From positions 682,001 to 746,000 of the forward strand of contig NZ_JADVKT010000001.1 of the NCBI RefSeq assembly GCF_016508255.1: a DNA stretch of 64,000 bases, given 5' to 3'. The DNA comes from Acinetobacter calcoaceticus (GTDB lineage Bacteria > Pseudomonadota > Gammaproteobacteria > Pseudomonadales > Moraxellaceae). The notes below the pieces were generated by a model. That model was not told the DNA's origin. It made no database searches and was given only the letters and a program-made list of their open reading frames with translations. Position 1 is the stretch's first letter; every line of letters starts with the position of its first letter. Positions 20,236 to 29,600 of this stretch are shown here, one piece after another. A program made the position numbers and the translations under genes.

Positions 20236-20904
20236 ATGCGCCCTCGTGCCATTGTTTTACTTTCAGGCGGCTTAGACTCAACCACTTGCCTAGCTTGGGC
20301 ACAAGCACGCTATGAATGTATTGCTATTAGTTTTATGTATGGTCAACGCTCAACCACGGAACTTGATGCAGCAAAAGCATTGGCTCAACGTTCAGGTGTT
20401 GAACATCGTATAATTAATATTGATTTAGCTAATTTAGGTGGGTCTGCACTTACAGACCACAACATTGCCGTACCTGAACAGTTACAAGAAGGTATTCCTG
20501 TAACTTATGTACCAGCACGTAACACTATTTTCCTCTCTTATGCTCTAGCTGCTGCCGAAGTATTTAATGCTGAAGCTATCGTTATTGGTATCAATGCTGT
20601 TGATTATTCAGGATATCCTGATTGTCGTCCTGAATTTATTGATGCTTTTGCCAATATGGCACGTTTAGCAACTAAAGCTGGTGTGGAAGGTAAACCACTT
20701 AAATTTGAAACACCCCTGTTACATTTATCCAAAGCGAATATTATACGTTTAGGGATTGAACATGGCGTAGACTATAGTCAAACGGTATCTTGCTACCAAG
20801 CAGATGCTCAAGGACGTGCGTGTGGCAAATGTGACAGTTGCCGTTTGCGTAAAGAAGGCTTTATCGAGGCTGGTGTTGCCGACCCAACACGCTATATACC
20901 GTAA
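20236..20904 (+). CDS. queC: 7-cyano-7-deazaguanine synthase
   Basis: Converts carboxydeazaguanine to preQ0 with ATP and ammonia. The PP-loop SGGLDSTT is near residues 10-17 and the zinc site is C-terminal (CGKCDSC plus an earlier Cys in VSCYQ). The frame also has an ATG at 20224, but that triplet lies just before a GGAGAAA ribosome site serving ATG 20236, so I chose the latter (222 residues). Adjacent to queE. Confidence 0.94.
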   Translation: MRPRAIVLLSGGLDSTTCLAWAQARYECIAISFMYGQRSTTELDAAKALAQRSGVEHRIINIDLANLGGSALTDHNIAVPEQLQEGIPVTYVPARNTIFLSYALAAAEVFNAEAIVIGINAVDYSGYPDCRPEFIDAFANMARLATKAGVEGKPLKFETPLLHLSKANIIRLGIEHGVDYSQTVSCYQADAQGRACGKCDSCRLRKEGFIEAGVADPTRYIP

Positions 20905-20920
20905 TAAGTAGGTAAAATTT

Positions 20921-21337
20921 ATGAAGTTGTTAAAATCAAATCTTATTCTTTCATCTTTGTTCTCAACAGTTGCTCTTATGGCTGGAGCAGCACATGCTGC
21001 AGAAAACCCAGTTCAAGCAGCATATAAAAGTACTAACGTTAAAGGCGCATTAGTTAACGTTTGTAAAGAACAAACAGCTAAAGGCGGCAAGCTAAGCTCA
21101 GCTGAAGTTAGCAAATTCTGTAGCTGCCAAGTTGAAGCACAAGGGAAAGTTACTGAAGCACAAAAATGGGAAATCCAAAGTGCAATCAATGCGAAGAAAA
21201 GCCCAAGCTCTCTAGGATTTGTACAACAACAAAACCGTGATCTTAAAGCATGTTTCGGCCCTCAGTTAACAACTAAGCTTGAAAAATTAACTGAAGATGC
21301 AATGAAAGCAGCTCAACAACAAGCTCCTAAAAAATAA
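20921..21337 (+). CDS. Small secreted protein with conserved cysteines
   Basis: 138 residues. A signal peptide (about residues 1-26, ending AAHAA) precedes a mature domain with Cys at NVCKEQ, KFCSCQVEA and KACFG, enough for two disulphides. It is rich in Lys and Gln at the C-terminus. No enzymatic motif is visible. It starts 16 bases after queC, with TAGGTAAAA upstream, so it may be read through from queC, and it has its own terminator. Function unknown; periplasmic location is predicted from the signal peptide. Confidence 0.75.
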   Translation: MKLLKSNLILSSLFSTVALMAGAAHAAENPVQAAYKSTNVKGALVNVCKEQTAKGGKLSSAEVSKFCSCQVEAQGKVTEAQKWEIQSAINAKKSPSSLGFVQQQNRDLKACFGPQLTTKLEKLTEDAMKAAQQQAPKK

Positions 21338-21355
21338 GCTTTGTTATTCCAAATT

Positions 21356-21381
21356 AAGCCTGCATTTATGCAGGCTTTTTT
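21356..21381 (+). terminator. Terminator after the small secreted protein gene
   Basis: A nine-base stem AAGCCTGCA/TGCAGGCTT (21356-21364 with 21369-21377) with loop TTTA is followed by a T run. Confidence 0.88.
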
Positions 21382-21432
21382 GTAGCTCTGATAAAATAGT
21401 ACTGACCTAAACCCCTCTATTTGAAATAAATC

Positions 21433-21592
21433 ATGCAAGAACAGTAGCATTGATCCATGTGGCGAAGGCGGAGAATTTCATACGACTGTGATTGACGGCC
21501 CAATTTTTAACAAAGCAATTCCTGTAAGAAAACTCGATATTGTTTATCATGAAGAATGTGCTTTTTTACCACTTGAATTAGACCAAATTTAA
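21433..21592 (+). pseudogene. Remnant of Dph6-like (diphthine-ammonia ligase type) PP-loop ATPase gene
   Basis: In the frame from 21446 to the stop at 21590-21592 the translation is SIDPCGEGGEFHTTVIDGP and then a further 28 residues ending LELDQI. DPCGEGGEFHT is the hallmark C-terminal block of Dph6/MJ0570-like ATP-pyrophosphatases. The N-terminal PP-loop domain is absent. An ATG at 21433 in another frame reads MQEQ and then stops, which could be the original start left by an internal deletion. The reading frame retains no usable start. It lies 17 bases before bcp. Confidence 0.72.
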
Positions 21593-21609
21593 ATTTTGAA
21601 GGATGAAAA

Positions 21610-22071
21610 ATGTCTGAGAATATTCAACTACCAAATCAACTTTTTCCAACGACACAAGGCGAAGTAAACTTAGCTGAAGTCGAAAATGAATGGTTGATCA
21701 TTTACTTCTACCCAAAAGATTCAACCCCAGGATGTACCACACAAGCAGTTGGGTTTTCTTGTTTAAAAGATCAGTTTGATGCCTTAGGTGCGCGTATTTT
21801 TGGTATATCACGTGACTCAGTAAAAGCTCACCAGAACTTTACTGAAAAACAAGCACTAACGATCGATTTAATTAGCGATAAAGAAGAAGTGCTTTGTAAG
21901 CACTTTGATGTGATTAAAGAAAAAAATATGTATGGCAAAAAAGTAATGGGCATTGAACGCTCTACTTTTATTTTCCATAACAAAGAATTGGTTAAAAGCT
22001 ACCGTAAAGTTAAGGCAGCGGGACACGCAGAACAAGTTCTAGAAGACTTAAAATCCCTACAAACAGCTTAA
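21610..22071 (+). CDS. bcp: Peroxiredoxin, Bcp/PrxQ family
   Basis: Thiol peroxidase that reduces hydrogen and organic peroxides. The peroxidatic Cys42 is in DSTPGCTTQ. The canonical resolving Cys five residues on is Val47 here; the next cysteine is Cys51 (VGFSC), with another in VLCKHF. It may therefore use a non-canonical resolving Cys or act as a 1-Cys enzyme. Length 153 residues. Start: ATG 21610 with GAAGGATG upstream. A terminator follows. Confidence 0.92.
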   Translation: MSENIQLPNQLFPTTQGEVNLAEVENEWLIIYFYPKDSTPGCTTQAVGFSCLKDQFDALGARIFGISRDSVKAHQNFTEKQALTIDLISDKEEVLCKHFDVIKEKNMYGKKVMGIERSTFIFHNKELVKSYRKVKAAGHAEQVLEDLKSLQTA

Positions 22072-22076
22072 TAAAC

Positions 22077-22105
22077 AAAAAGCGAGTTTCATGCTCGCTT
22101 TTTTA
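22077..22105 (+). terminator. Terminator after bcp
   Basis: A ten-base stem AAAAAGCGAG/CTCGCTTTTT (22077-22086 with 22094-22103) with a seven-base loop and a T run. Confidence 0.87.
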
Positions 22106-22179
22106 TTGCAAAGCATTACCCAACAATTTGAGTTTGGCGTATCATAAAAATATTAGAATAATTATTTTAAGGCATTGAT

Positions 22180-22749
22180 ATGAGACCACTCAAAATATGC
22201 TCTTTACTGCCTGCTACTCTCTTTATCGGTGCATGTAGTGCAAATATATTAGCCATACCAACTGATACTTCCACATCACTTACTCAAATTCAAAAAACTT
22301 CCAATGAAATAAGCTGCCAAGATTTACAAAACCCTGCCTATCAACAAGCGTTACTTAACACAATTAATCAGATCCGGCAGCAATCACGCCAATGTGGTCA
22401 GCAGTCTTTCCCCGCAACCAAACCGTTGAGTTGGAGTAATAATTTATATAAAGGTGCACTTTCTCACAGTGAAGATATGGCAACACACAACTTTCTTGGA
22501 CATGTTGGTTCCACTGGCCTAGACTTAAAGTCACGTTTGAAACTTTATAATACACTTGGTAAAGCCAACGGTGAAAATGTTGCTAGCGGGCAGAAAACTT
22601 TGGGTGAAGTGATGTCTAAATGGCTGTCGAGTCCCCTGCATTGTAGTAATCTAATGAACCCAAAATTCACGACTTACGCAATTGCTTGCACTTCTGATCA
22701 ATCTGTAAAGCAAAAGAGTTATTGGACTCAACAATTTGGTACACGTTAA
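22180..22749 (+). CDS. CAP/SCP-domain lipoprotein
   Basis: 189 residues. The N-terminus MRPLKICSLLPATLFIGACS ends in a lipobox (IGAC), so a lipoprotein signal is likely. The body carries the CAP (SCP/PR-1) pattern: LNTINQIRQQSRQCG, then HSEDMATHNFLGHVGSTG, then GENVASGQ, and a terminal HCSNLMNPKFTTYAIAC. The two His and the Glu are the usual metal-ligand positions. Bacterial CAP proteins are envelope-associated with mostly unknown function. Start: ATG 22180, following TAAGGCATTGAT. Confidence 0.85.
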   Translation: MRPLKICSLLPATLFIGACSANILAIPTDTSTSLTQIQKTSNEISCQDLQNPAYQQALLNTINQIRQQSRQCGQQSFPATKPLSWSNNLYKGALSHSEDMATHNFLGHVGSTGLDLKSRLKLYNTLGKANGENVASGQKTLGEVMSKWLSSPLHCSNLMNPKFTTYAIACTSDQSVKQKSYWTQQFGTR

Positions 22750-22757
22750 AAGGAAAA

Positions 22758-23123
22758 ATGATGCAATCAGGTTCAATCACCCCTATTTTAAGAATTTTTG
22801 ATGTTGATTTAGCTCAATCATTTTATCTTGAATTTTTAGGTTTTCAGCTTGATTGGCAGCATCAGTTTGAAGATAACTTTCCCTTATATTTACAGATTTC
22901 CAAAGATGATTGCATCATTCATTTATCAGAGCATTTTGGAGATGCAAGCCCCCATAGTGCAATCCGTATTTATTGGGAACATATTTATGAGCTGCATCTA
23001 GAATTAAGTAAAAAAGATTACAAGTTTGCTAAGCCCCAGATTGAAAAAACAGATTGGGAAACACTTGAACTCAGTATCACCGATCCTTTTTCCAACCGAA
23101 TTATCTTTTGGGCAGATGCTTAA
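22758..23123 (+). CDS. Glyoxalase/bleomycin-resistance fold protein
   Basis: 121 residues with the vicinal oxygen chelate fold pattern ILRIFDVDLAQSFYLEFLGF, a middle CIIHLSEH strand and a terminal ITDPFSNRIIFW. Members bind metal or sequester small molecules. The frame is open from 22722, overlapping the previous gene, but ATG 22758 has AAGGA upstream (a second ATG follows at 22761). It resembles the SH-ble-type glyoxalase superfamily. The stop codon lies inside a large inverted repeat shared with nadM. Confidence 0.82.
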   Translation: MMQSGSITPILRIFDVDLAQSFYLEFLGFQLDWQHQFEDNFPLYLQISKDDCIIHLSEHFGDASPHSAIRIYWEHIYELHLELSKKDYKFAKPQIEKTDWETLELSITDPFSNRIIFWADA

Positions 23124-23156
23124 TCTAGATGAGTTTATTCAAACTCATCTAGATTA
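23121..23156. terminator. 16-base inverted repeat at convergent gene ends
   Basis: A perfect 16-base stem (23121-23136 with 23141-23156, loop ATTC) contains the stop codon of the glyoxalase-fold gene and the stop plus last six codons of nadM. It has no strong T run. It probably acts as a transcript end or a stabilising 3' hairpin for both convergent genes. Confidence 0.6.
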
Positions 23157-23710
23157 GAGCGGTCATCTTCTTCAAACCGTTGTTGTAATTGCTGATAAGT
23201 ACGTGTTTTTTTGAACTCATCCAAAAATTGAATTGTACCTACAGGGAAAAATTCTGTTTGAATTTCACCACGATAATAAGCTTCACGCATTGGCGTTGCC
23301 GACAGTGAATCTTTTAGACTATCAAGCTCAACCATAATCCATTCAGGGAATAGTTTTAAATAATAAGAAGATTCATCTTTAAAATGTCCAATCAAGCCTA
23401 CAGTTGAGTCTGGTTCAATCACAGCATTGACTAAAGATTTGACCTGTTTAACCCATTTTTCATCATTATAGACATCAACCACATGTACAAACCGAATGCG
23501 TTTTTGCTCTTCTAATGAAAAATTAGATAAAATCATTTGCTCTCGTTCAATCGCAAGGAACGGATTTTTTATATTACGTTCCATTTGAGCAGAGCCTAGC
23601 GCCAAAATCACATAGTGACTTTGCTGTAGTGCGATTTCTATCGTTTGCATATGTGCCAAATGAAATGGCTGAAAACGACCTATAAAAACGAGATAGTCAA
23701 ATTTATACAT
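23135..23710 (-). CDS. nadM: Nicotinamide-nucleotide adenylyltransferase (NadM type)
   Basis: Makes NAD from NMN and ATP. The nucleotidyltransferase motif GRFQPFHLAH is at residues 11-20, and the C-terminal signature is SATPMREAYYRG, as in archaeal-type NadM and the Francisella/Acinetobacter enzymes. About 191 residues, so only the adenylyltransferase domain is present, with no fused Nudix domain. The frame is open to 23794, but ATG 23710 (MYKFDYLVFIG) starts the domain and is preferred. The last six codons are inside the shared hairpin. Confidence 0.85.
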   Translation of the reverse strand: MYKFDYLVFIGRFQPFHLAHMQTIEIALQQSHYVILALGSAQMERNIKNPFLAIEREQMILSNFSLEEQKRIRFVHVVDVYNDEKWVKQVKSLVNAVIEPDSTVGLIGHFKDESSYYLKLFPEWIMVELDSLKDSLSATPMREAYYRGEIQTEFFPVGTIQFLDEFKKTRTYQQLQQRFEEDDRSNLDEFE

Positions 23711-23819
23711 AATCAGATTTTCACTTTTTATGAACTCATCAGTTACGCTTCTTACAAAAAATATGCGCCATAATGAGAACCTAAAAATCAACAACGTGGT
23801 TTAAAGCAAGGATAGTACG

Positions 23820-24620
23820 ATGACACTTAGCTGTATTCAACAACCTCATCAACATTTACAAGCAAATTTAGAAGGTGGCGTACTCACCTTAGCCATAAAT
23901 CGCGCAGAAGCAAAAAATGCGTTATATGGCGAACTTTATTTATGGATTGCTCAAGCACTTAATGAAGCCGATCTCAATAAAGATGTTCGAGTAGTTGTTC
24001 TACGTGGTGTAGAACAAGATTTCACTGCTGGTAATGACATGAAAGATTTCATGGGCTTTGTAAAAAATCCTAACACAGGCCCAGCAGGAGAAGTTCCACC
24101 ATTCGTCTTACTTAAAGCTGCTGCAAAATTATCAAAGCCGCTTATTATTGCAGTAAAAGGTGTCGCAATTGGTATTGGGGTTACTCTTTTATTGCAGGCG
24201 GACCTCGTTTTTGCTGACAATACTGCACTTTTCCAAATTCCATTTGTTAGCCTCGGTCTCTCACCCGAAGGTGGTGCAAGCCAACTATTAGTTAAACAAG
24301 CGGGTTATCATAAAGCTGCTGAACTCTTGTTAACTGCAAAGAAATTTAATGCCGAAACTGCTGTACAGGCTGGTTTGGTCAATGAAGTTGTTGAAGATTC
24401 TTATGCAACAGCTCAAGCAACAGCTCAACAATTAACAGCTTTACCGCTTGCGTCTTTAAAGCAAACCAAAGCACTCATGAAGCATGATTTAGATAAAATC
24501 ATTGAATGTATTGATCATGAAGCTGAAATCTTCATGCAGCGAGTTCGCTCACCAGAAATGTTAGAGGCCGTTCAAGCATTTATGCAAAAACGTAAACCAG
24601 ATTTTTCTCAATTTAACTAA
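23820..24620 (+). CDS. Crotonase-fold protein, probable enoyl-CoA delta isomerase
   Basis: 266 residues. The crotonase oxyanion loops read GNDMKDF and KGVAIGIGVTLL. The first hydratase Glu position is Phe142 (QIPFVSLGL), while Glu150 in GLSPEGGAS matches the catalytic Glu of delta3-delta2 enoyl-CoA isomerases. It is therefore more likely an isomerase of unsaturated fatty-acid oxidation than a hydratase. This reading is by eye from known families. It is divergent from nadM, and its stop overlaps the next gene by eight bases. Confidence 0.82.
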   Translation: MTLSCIQQPHQHLQANLEGGVLTLAINRAEAKNALYGELYLWIAQALNEADLNKDVRVVVLRGVEQDFTAGNDMKDFMGFVKNPNTGPAGEVPPFVLLKAAAKLSKPLIIAVKGVAIGIGVTLLLQADLVFADNTALFQIPFVSLGLSPEGGASQLLVKQAGYHKAAELLLTAKKFNAETAVQAGLVNEVVEDSYATAQATAQQLTALPLASLKQTKALMKHDLDKIIECIDHEAEIFMQRVRSPEMLEAVQAFMQKRKPDFSQFN

Positions 24621-24933
24621 AATCAATTTCTATAATTTGAATAAACTCAAAGGCAGGCTCTTCATAAGGATGGCTTGCCTTTAATGCTTTAGCGACTACA
24701 CTTGCCTTTTCTTCGAGCACAATGGTTTCAACCCGCCACTCCTCAACTTGCTCAAGTTCATCTAACTGCCCAATATAGGGATCAGCCCCTTTAACTGGTT
24801 TGAACTGCCCTACTCCCTTTACCTGCCATGCACAGTGTTCATAATTACCAATACCGCCTGCACCAGCAGAAAAAATGGCTTGTTTAGTCGATTCAAGATG
24901 TGATTCGGGTACGTAATAAATCAGCTTTAACAT
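24613..24933 (-). CDS. NIF3/YqfO-like small single-domain protein
   Basis: 106 residues, starting MLKLIYYVPESHLE and containing GAGGIGNYEHCAW and SHPYEEPAFEF. These are motifs of the CutA/PII-like insert domain found inside NIF3 (YqfO) proteins, here as a stand-alone protein. Such proteins are widespread and uncharacterised; a metal or nucleotide ligand is plausible. It overlaps the stop of the crotonase gene by eight bases in convergent orientation. Confidence 0.8.
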   Translation of the reverse strand: MLKLIYYVPESHLESTKQAIFSAGAGGIGNYEHCAWQVKGVGQFKPVKGADPYIGQLDELEQVEEWRVETIVLEEKASVVAKALKASHPYEEPAFEFIQIIEIDFS

Positions 24934-25001
24934 GAGTAGAATGACTCAAGACTAGTGAACTTACTTTAAATCATACCTTTAAAAAACACTCTGAATCAAA
25001 G

Positions 25002-25127
25002 TCAGCTCATCATTACTAAATAATTTGCTCCAATAAAGAGTATTTGAATAGCGAGTGCCAAACCAAACCAGCGCCAACCTTTATCTTTTGTATACATCGT
25101 TCTTATGTCATTTTTGTTTTTCATCAT
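25002..25127 (-). CDS. 41-aa small membrane protein
   Basis: A short frame starts at ATG 25127 (a second ATG follows at 25124) and ends at TGA 25002. It reads MMKNKNDIRTMYTKDKGW and then a hydrophobic run RWFGLALAIQILFIGANYLV. A GGAG lies six to seven bases upstream of the start. A polar, basic N-terminus followed by one membrane segment is the usual design of bacterial small membrane proteins, with the N-terminus likely inside. Function unknown; not in any known operon. Confidence 0.6.
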   Translation of the reverse strand: MMKNKNDIRTMYTKDKGWRWFGLALAIQILFIGANYLVMMS

Positions 25128-25385
25128 TTTGATCTCCGATTTTTATCGTTGTTACAGAGAAAGCAAAAATTGGACCAAACCTGTTAGCTTAGCCTTTATA
25201 AATTTAAATATATCCTAATCTTAATTTTTAGTTTTCTACAATACACTATTCCGTTACTTTTTATTTACAGCTCGTATATAGCATTGGATTATTTTTTACT
25301 AAAAAATTATCAAAATTGAATCACTAGATTACTTCAATCATCATCTTATTTTATTGCTTCAAGCCATTGAATAAGCTCTAATCGC

Positions 25386-26600
25386 CTAACTCTCCGTGCC
25401 TACTGATCTTTTTAAATATCTATTCTCATATATCGTCATAGCAAATGCCAAACCACACAAAATGACGAAGCCACAGGTCATTGGAATTAATGTACCGTTA
25501 TATAACTGCCCAATAATAGAGGCTAAAATAAGTGACAATACAGACGAAGCTGCACCAATAATAGCCGATGCCATTCCAGCAACATGCCCCATGGGTTCCA
25601 TGGCAATCGCGTTTAAATTGCCAAATAAAGTTCCAAATAACAAAAACAAAACGCAGGCATAAAGCATAAACATCCAGAAGCTTATAGCAACACCCAAGAG
25701 TTGAATTCCTAAAAAAATTAAAGAAATTACGCACAGGCCTAGAAAACCATAAATACAGATTGGACGCATGCCAAACTTCATCACAATTTTAGAGTTAGTA
25801 AAAGAAGCAATCCCCATTACACCAGCAAGTACAGCAAAATAAGCACTAAACTCTTGCCCTGTTTTACCAAACTGCTGCATAAAAATTTGTTGAGAAGTTC
25901 CCAAATAACCAATAAATCCGCCAAAGCAAAAACCAGCACATAAGAGATAACTCATGGTGGTTTTATTACTAACAACTTCTTTAAAACCTTCCTGAAATGC
26001 TTTTATACGCATAGGTAAACGATTTTCTGGAAGTAGCGTCTCTTCTAATCGTAAAGCGACCCATGCTCCTACAACTGTGGCATAGACCATATATAAAACA
26101 AAAATTTCACGCCAGCCAAAGAAATGAATAATAAGCTGCCCCAAACTTGGTGCAATTGCTGGAGCAACCATAAACACCATCATAATTAAAGACATGATGC
26201 GAGCCATTTGAGCTCCGCTGTATTTATCTCTAACAATTGAAATAGAAGCAACGTAAGGCCCTGAAACACCAATACCTTGAATAAAGCGTCCAACTAAAAA
26301 CCACTCAAAACTTTGTGTGGAAAAACACAATAAACTTCCCAAAAAGTAAATGATGATCCCAGCAAATAAAATACGTTTACGCCCGATCGCATCGGATAGA
26401 GGCCCCGCAATGAGCTGTCCAATTGTCATTCCTGAAAAGATACCAATGATGACCCACTGCGACTGATTGTTATTTTTTAATTCAAAAATACGTCCAATCT
26501 CACCTAAAGCAGGCAAGACTGCATCGATAGAAAAAGAAACAATCGACATGAGCAATGCCATGAGCAATGCAAACTCACGAAAATGGATTTTTGATTTCAT
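25386..26600 (-). CDS. Bcr/CflA-family MFS drug efflux transporter
   Basis: 404 residues with about 12 hydrophobic segments. The major facilitator motif A reads GPLSDAIGRKR in the first cytoplasmic loop, and GRFIQGIGVSGPYVASISIVRD matches the Bcr/CflA drug:H+ antiporter group. It would export small hydrophobic drugs such as chloramphenicol, florfenicol or bicyclomycin; the actual substrate is not visible. Start: ATG 26600 with GAGAAGAAAA upstream. It follows purL across a terminator and is probably a separate unit. Confidence 0.87.
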   Translation of the reverse strand: MKSKIHFREFALLMALLMSIVSFSIDAVLPALGEIGRIFELKNNNQSQWVIIGIFSGMTIGQLIAGPLSDAIGRKRILFAGIIIYFLGSLLCFSTQSFEWFLVGRFIQGIGVSGPYVASISIVRDKYSGAQMARIMSLIMMVFMVAPAIAPSLGQLIIHFFGWREIFVLYMVYATVVGAWVALRLEETLLPENRLPMRIKAFQEGFKEVVSNKTTMSYLLCAGFCFGGFIGYLGTSQQIFMQQFGKTGQEFSAYFAVLAGVMGIASFTNSKIVMKFGMRPICIYGFLGLCVISLIFLGIQLLGVAISFWMFMLYACVLFLLFGTLFGNLNAIAMEPMGHVAGMASAIIGAASSVLSLILASIIGQLYNGTLIPMTCGFVILCGLAFAMTIYENRYLKRSVGTES

Positions 26601-26639
26601 TTTTCTTCTCCACTATATTATTAATATTGTACTACACAT

Positions 26640-26667
26640 AAATAAGCCACCTTACGGTGGCTTATTT
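26640..26667 (-). terminator. Terminator after purL
   Basis: An 11-to-12-base stem AATAAGCCACC/GGTGGCTTATT (26641-26651 with 26656-26666) with loop TTAC, 12 bases beyond the purL stop. It separates purL from the efflux gene downstream. Confidence 0.82.
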
Positions 26668-26678
26668 CAATCTTTATA

Positions 26679-29600
26679 TTAACCAATAAATTTACGAGCA
26701 TTACGGAACATACGTAACCATGCACCGTCTTCAGTCCACTCTTCTGGACTCCAAGAATGCTGAATCGCACGGAAAGTACGCTCTGGGTGTGGCATCATAA
26801 TTGTTGCACGACCATCTTTAGATGTTACACCAGTAATCGCTTCAGGCGAGCCATTCGGGTTCAATGGATAATGTTGAGTCGGGTTACCAAGGCTATCAAC
26901 ATAGCGTAATACAACTTGGTTAGCTGCGTTCAAGCTTGCAATGTTAGCTTCACTTGCGACAGCACGGCCTTCACCATGTGCAACAGCAATCGGTAAGATT
27001 GAACCTTCCATACCATCAAGCAATACAGAAACAGATTTTTCAACACGGACGTTTACGCTACGAGCTTCAAAAACTTCTGACATATTGCGGTGGAAACGCG
27101 GCCAGTGTTCAGCACCCGGAATAAGCGGCGCCAATTGAGACAACATTTGGCAACCATTACAGATACCTAAGCTGAAGGTATCTTCACGATGGAAGAACTG
27201 TTCAAACTGATCACGTAATTTAGCGTTGAACAATACTGATTTTGCCCAGCCACCACCAGCGCCCATTACGTCTCCGTAAGAGAAACCACCACAAGTCACC
27301 AAACCTTCAAAATCACTTAGGCTAACGCGACCAGCAAGTAAATCACTCATGTGCACATCAACAGTATTGAAACCAACCTTATCAAAGGCTGCTGCCATTT
27401 CAATATGACCATTTACACCTTGTTCACGCAAGATCGCCATATTAGGACGACGTGTATTAATGAACGGCGCTTCAATAGGTTCATTCAAGTCGAATGTTGG
27501 TTTAGCAATCAAACCTTGGTGTGCATTATCAGTAATTAACGAAAATTCTTGATCAGCAGTTTCTACGTTATCACGTAGACGTTGGATTTGATGAGATACC
27601 TCAGACCAAGCTTTTTGTAATTCAGCACGAGCTAAAGTTAAACCATTTACAGATAATTGATCTGAGTTATTTACACGACCAACTACAGCAATTGCATCTT
27701 TTAAGCTAGAAGAAGCGATTTCTGCTTGTAAAGCTTCCCAGTCAGTTGCTTTGATTTGAAGTACTGCACCGATTTCTTCTGCAAATAAGCTTGCAGTTGA
27801 CTGATTTTCTAAAGCAACACCTAAGCGTGCAGCGAACATCATTTCAGCTACAGAAGCAAGTAAACCACCATCACCGATGTCATGGTAAGCCTGAATCAAA
27901 CCGCGGTTGTTCCAGTCTTGGATTAAAGCAAAGAACGCTTTGAAATCATCAAAACTATCAACGTCTGGAGTGATCGAACCAATTGCTTTGTAAACTTGAG
28001 CAAGAATCGAACCACCTAGACGGAACTGACCTTTAGATAAATCAATACGTACAAGTACAGAATCTTCTAAATTTTTAAGTTCAGGTGTTAATGTTTTACG
28101 AACATCAGTCACTGGTGCAAATGCTGTGATTACGCCAGTCATTGGAGAGGTTACGGCTTTATCTTCACTACCGTCATTCCAAGTCGTACGCATTGAAAGT
28201 GAGTCTTTACCTACAGGAATCGCAATTCCTAGTGCAGGACACATTTCCATACCAATTGCTTTCACGCCTTCAAACAATGCTTGATCTTCGCCTTTTTGAC
28301 CAGCAGCAGCCATCCAGTTTGCAGAAAGTTTGATATCGCTAATTTGTTCAATGTTTGCACATGCAATATTGGTAATTGCTTCAGCAACTGCCAAACGTGC
28401 AGATGCAGCTGGATTTAACAATGCAACTGGTGGACGTTCGCCCATTGCCATTGCTTCACCAGTGAAACCTTGCAAACTTGTTGTTGTTACTGCTGCATCT
28501 GCAACAGGAACCTGCCAACGACCAACCATTTGATCACGCGCAACCATACCTGTAATTGAACGGTCACCAATTGTGATCAAGAATGACTTAGACGCAACTG
28601 TAGGGTTTTTCAATACACGGAAAATCGCATCGTTCAAATCAACTTTTGAAGCGTCGAACTCATCGCCACTACGTTCAATAGTTTCATAAGAACGTTGCAT
28701 GCGTGGCGTACCACCAAGCATTACCTGCATTGGGATATCAACTGCATCATTTTGGAACAATGGATCTTCAACTGTTAAGTGACGCGCTTCAGTTGCTTCA
28801 CCCAACACAGCAAACGGACAACGTTCACGTGCACAGATTGCTTCGAACTGTTCCAAAGATTCTGGACGAATAGCAAGAACGTAACGCTCTTGTGCTTCAT
28901 TTGACCAGATTTCCATTGGGCTCATGCCCGGTTCTAATGAAGGAATCTTACGAAGGTTAAGAACTGCACCTAACTCATGGTCATTCACAAGTTCAGGCAT
29001 AGCGTTTGATAAACCACCTGCACCAACGTCGTGTACAGAAACGATTGGGTTGAAGTCTTCTAAACGCCAGCAAGTATCGATCACTTCTTGACAACGGCGT
29101 TCCATTTCTGGGTTTTCACGTTGTACAGAAGCAAAATCAAGGCTTTCACCCATTGTACCGCTATCTACAGAAGATGCTGCACCGCCACCAAGACCGATTA
29201 ACATTGCAGGGCCACCCAATACAATGAGTAAGTCACCTGGTTGAATCGCATCTTTTTCTACATGGTCAGGACGGATGTTGCCGTAACCACCAGCAATCAT
29301 GATTGGCTTATGGAAACCTTTCACTTCACCATTTACATTCTGTTCGAAAGTACGGAAATAACCATTTAATGCAGGACGACCGAATTCATTGTTAAATGCC
29401 GCGCCGCCTAATGGACCTTCAATCATGATTTGTAATGGCGATGCCATACGTGAAGGTTTACCGTAATTTTCTTCCCAAGGTTGTTCAAAACCAGGAATGT
29501 TTAAGTTTGAAACTGTAAAACCTGTTAAACCAGCTTTTGGTTTACCACCACGACCAGTTGCGCCTTCATCACGGATTTCACCGCCTGAACCAGTTGCAGC

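Noticed and set aside
26941..28533. Several plus-strand frames antisense to purL
   Set aside because: They are shadows of the purL coding sequence with low-quality starts and no family features.
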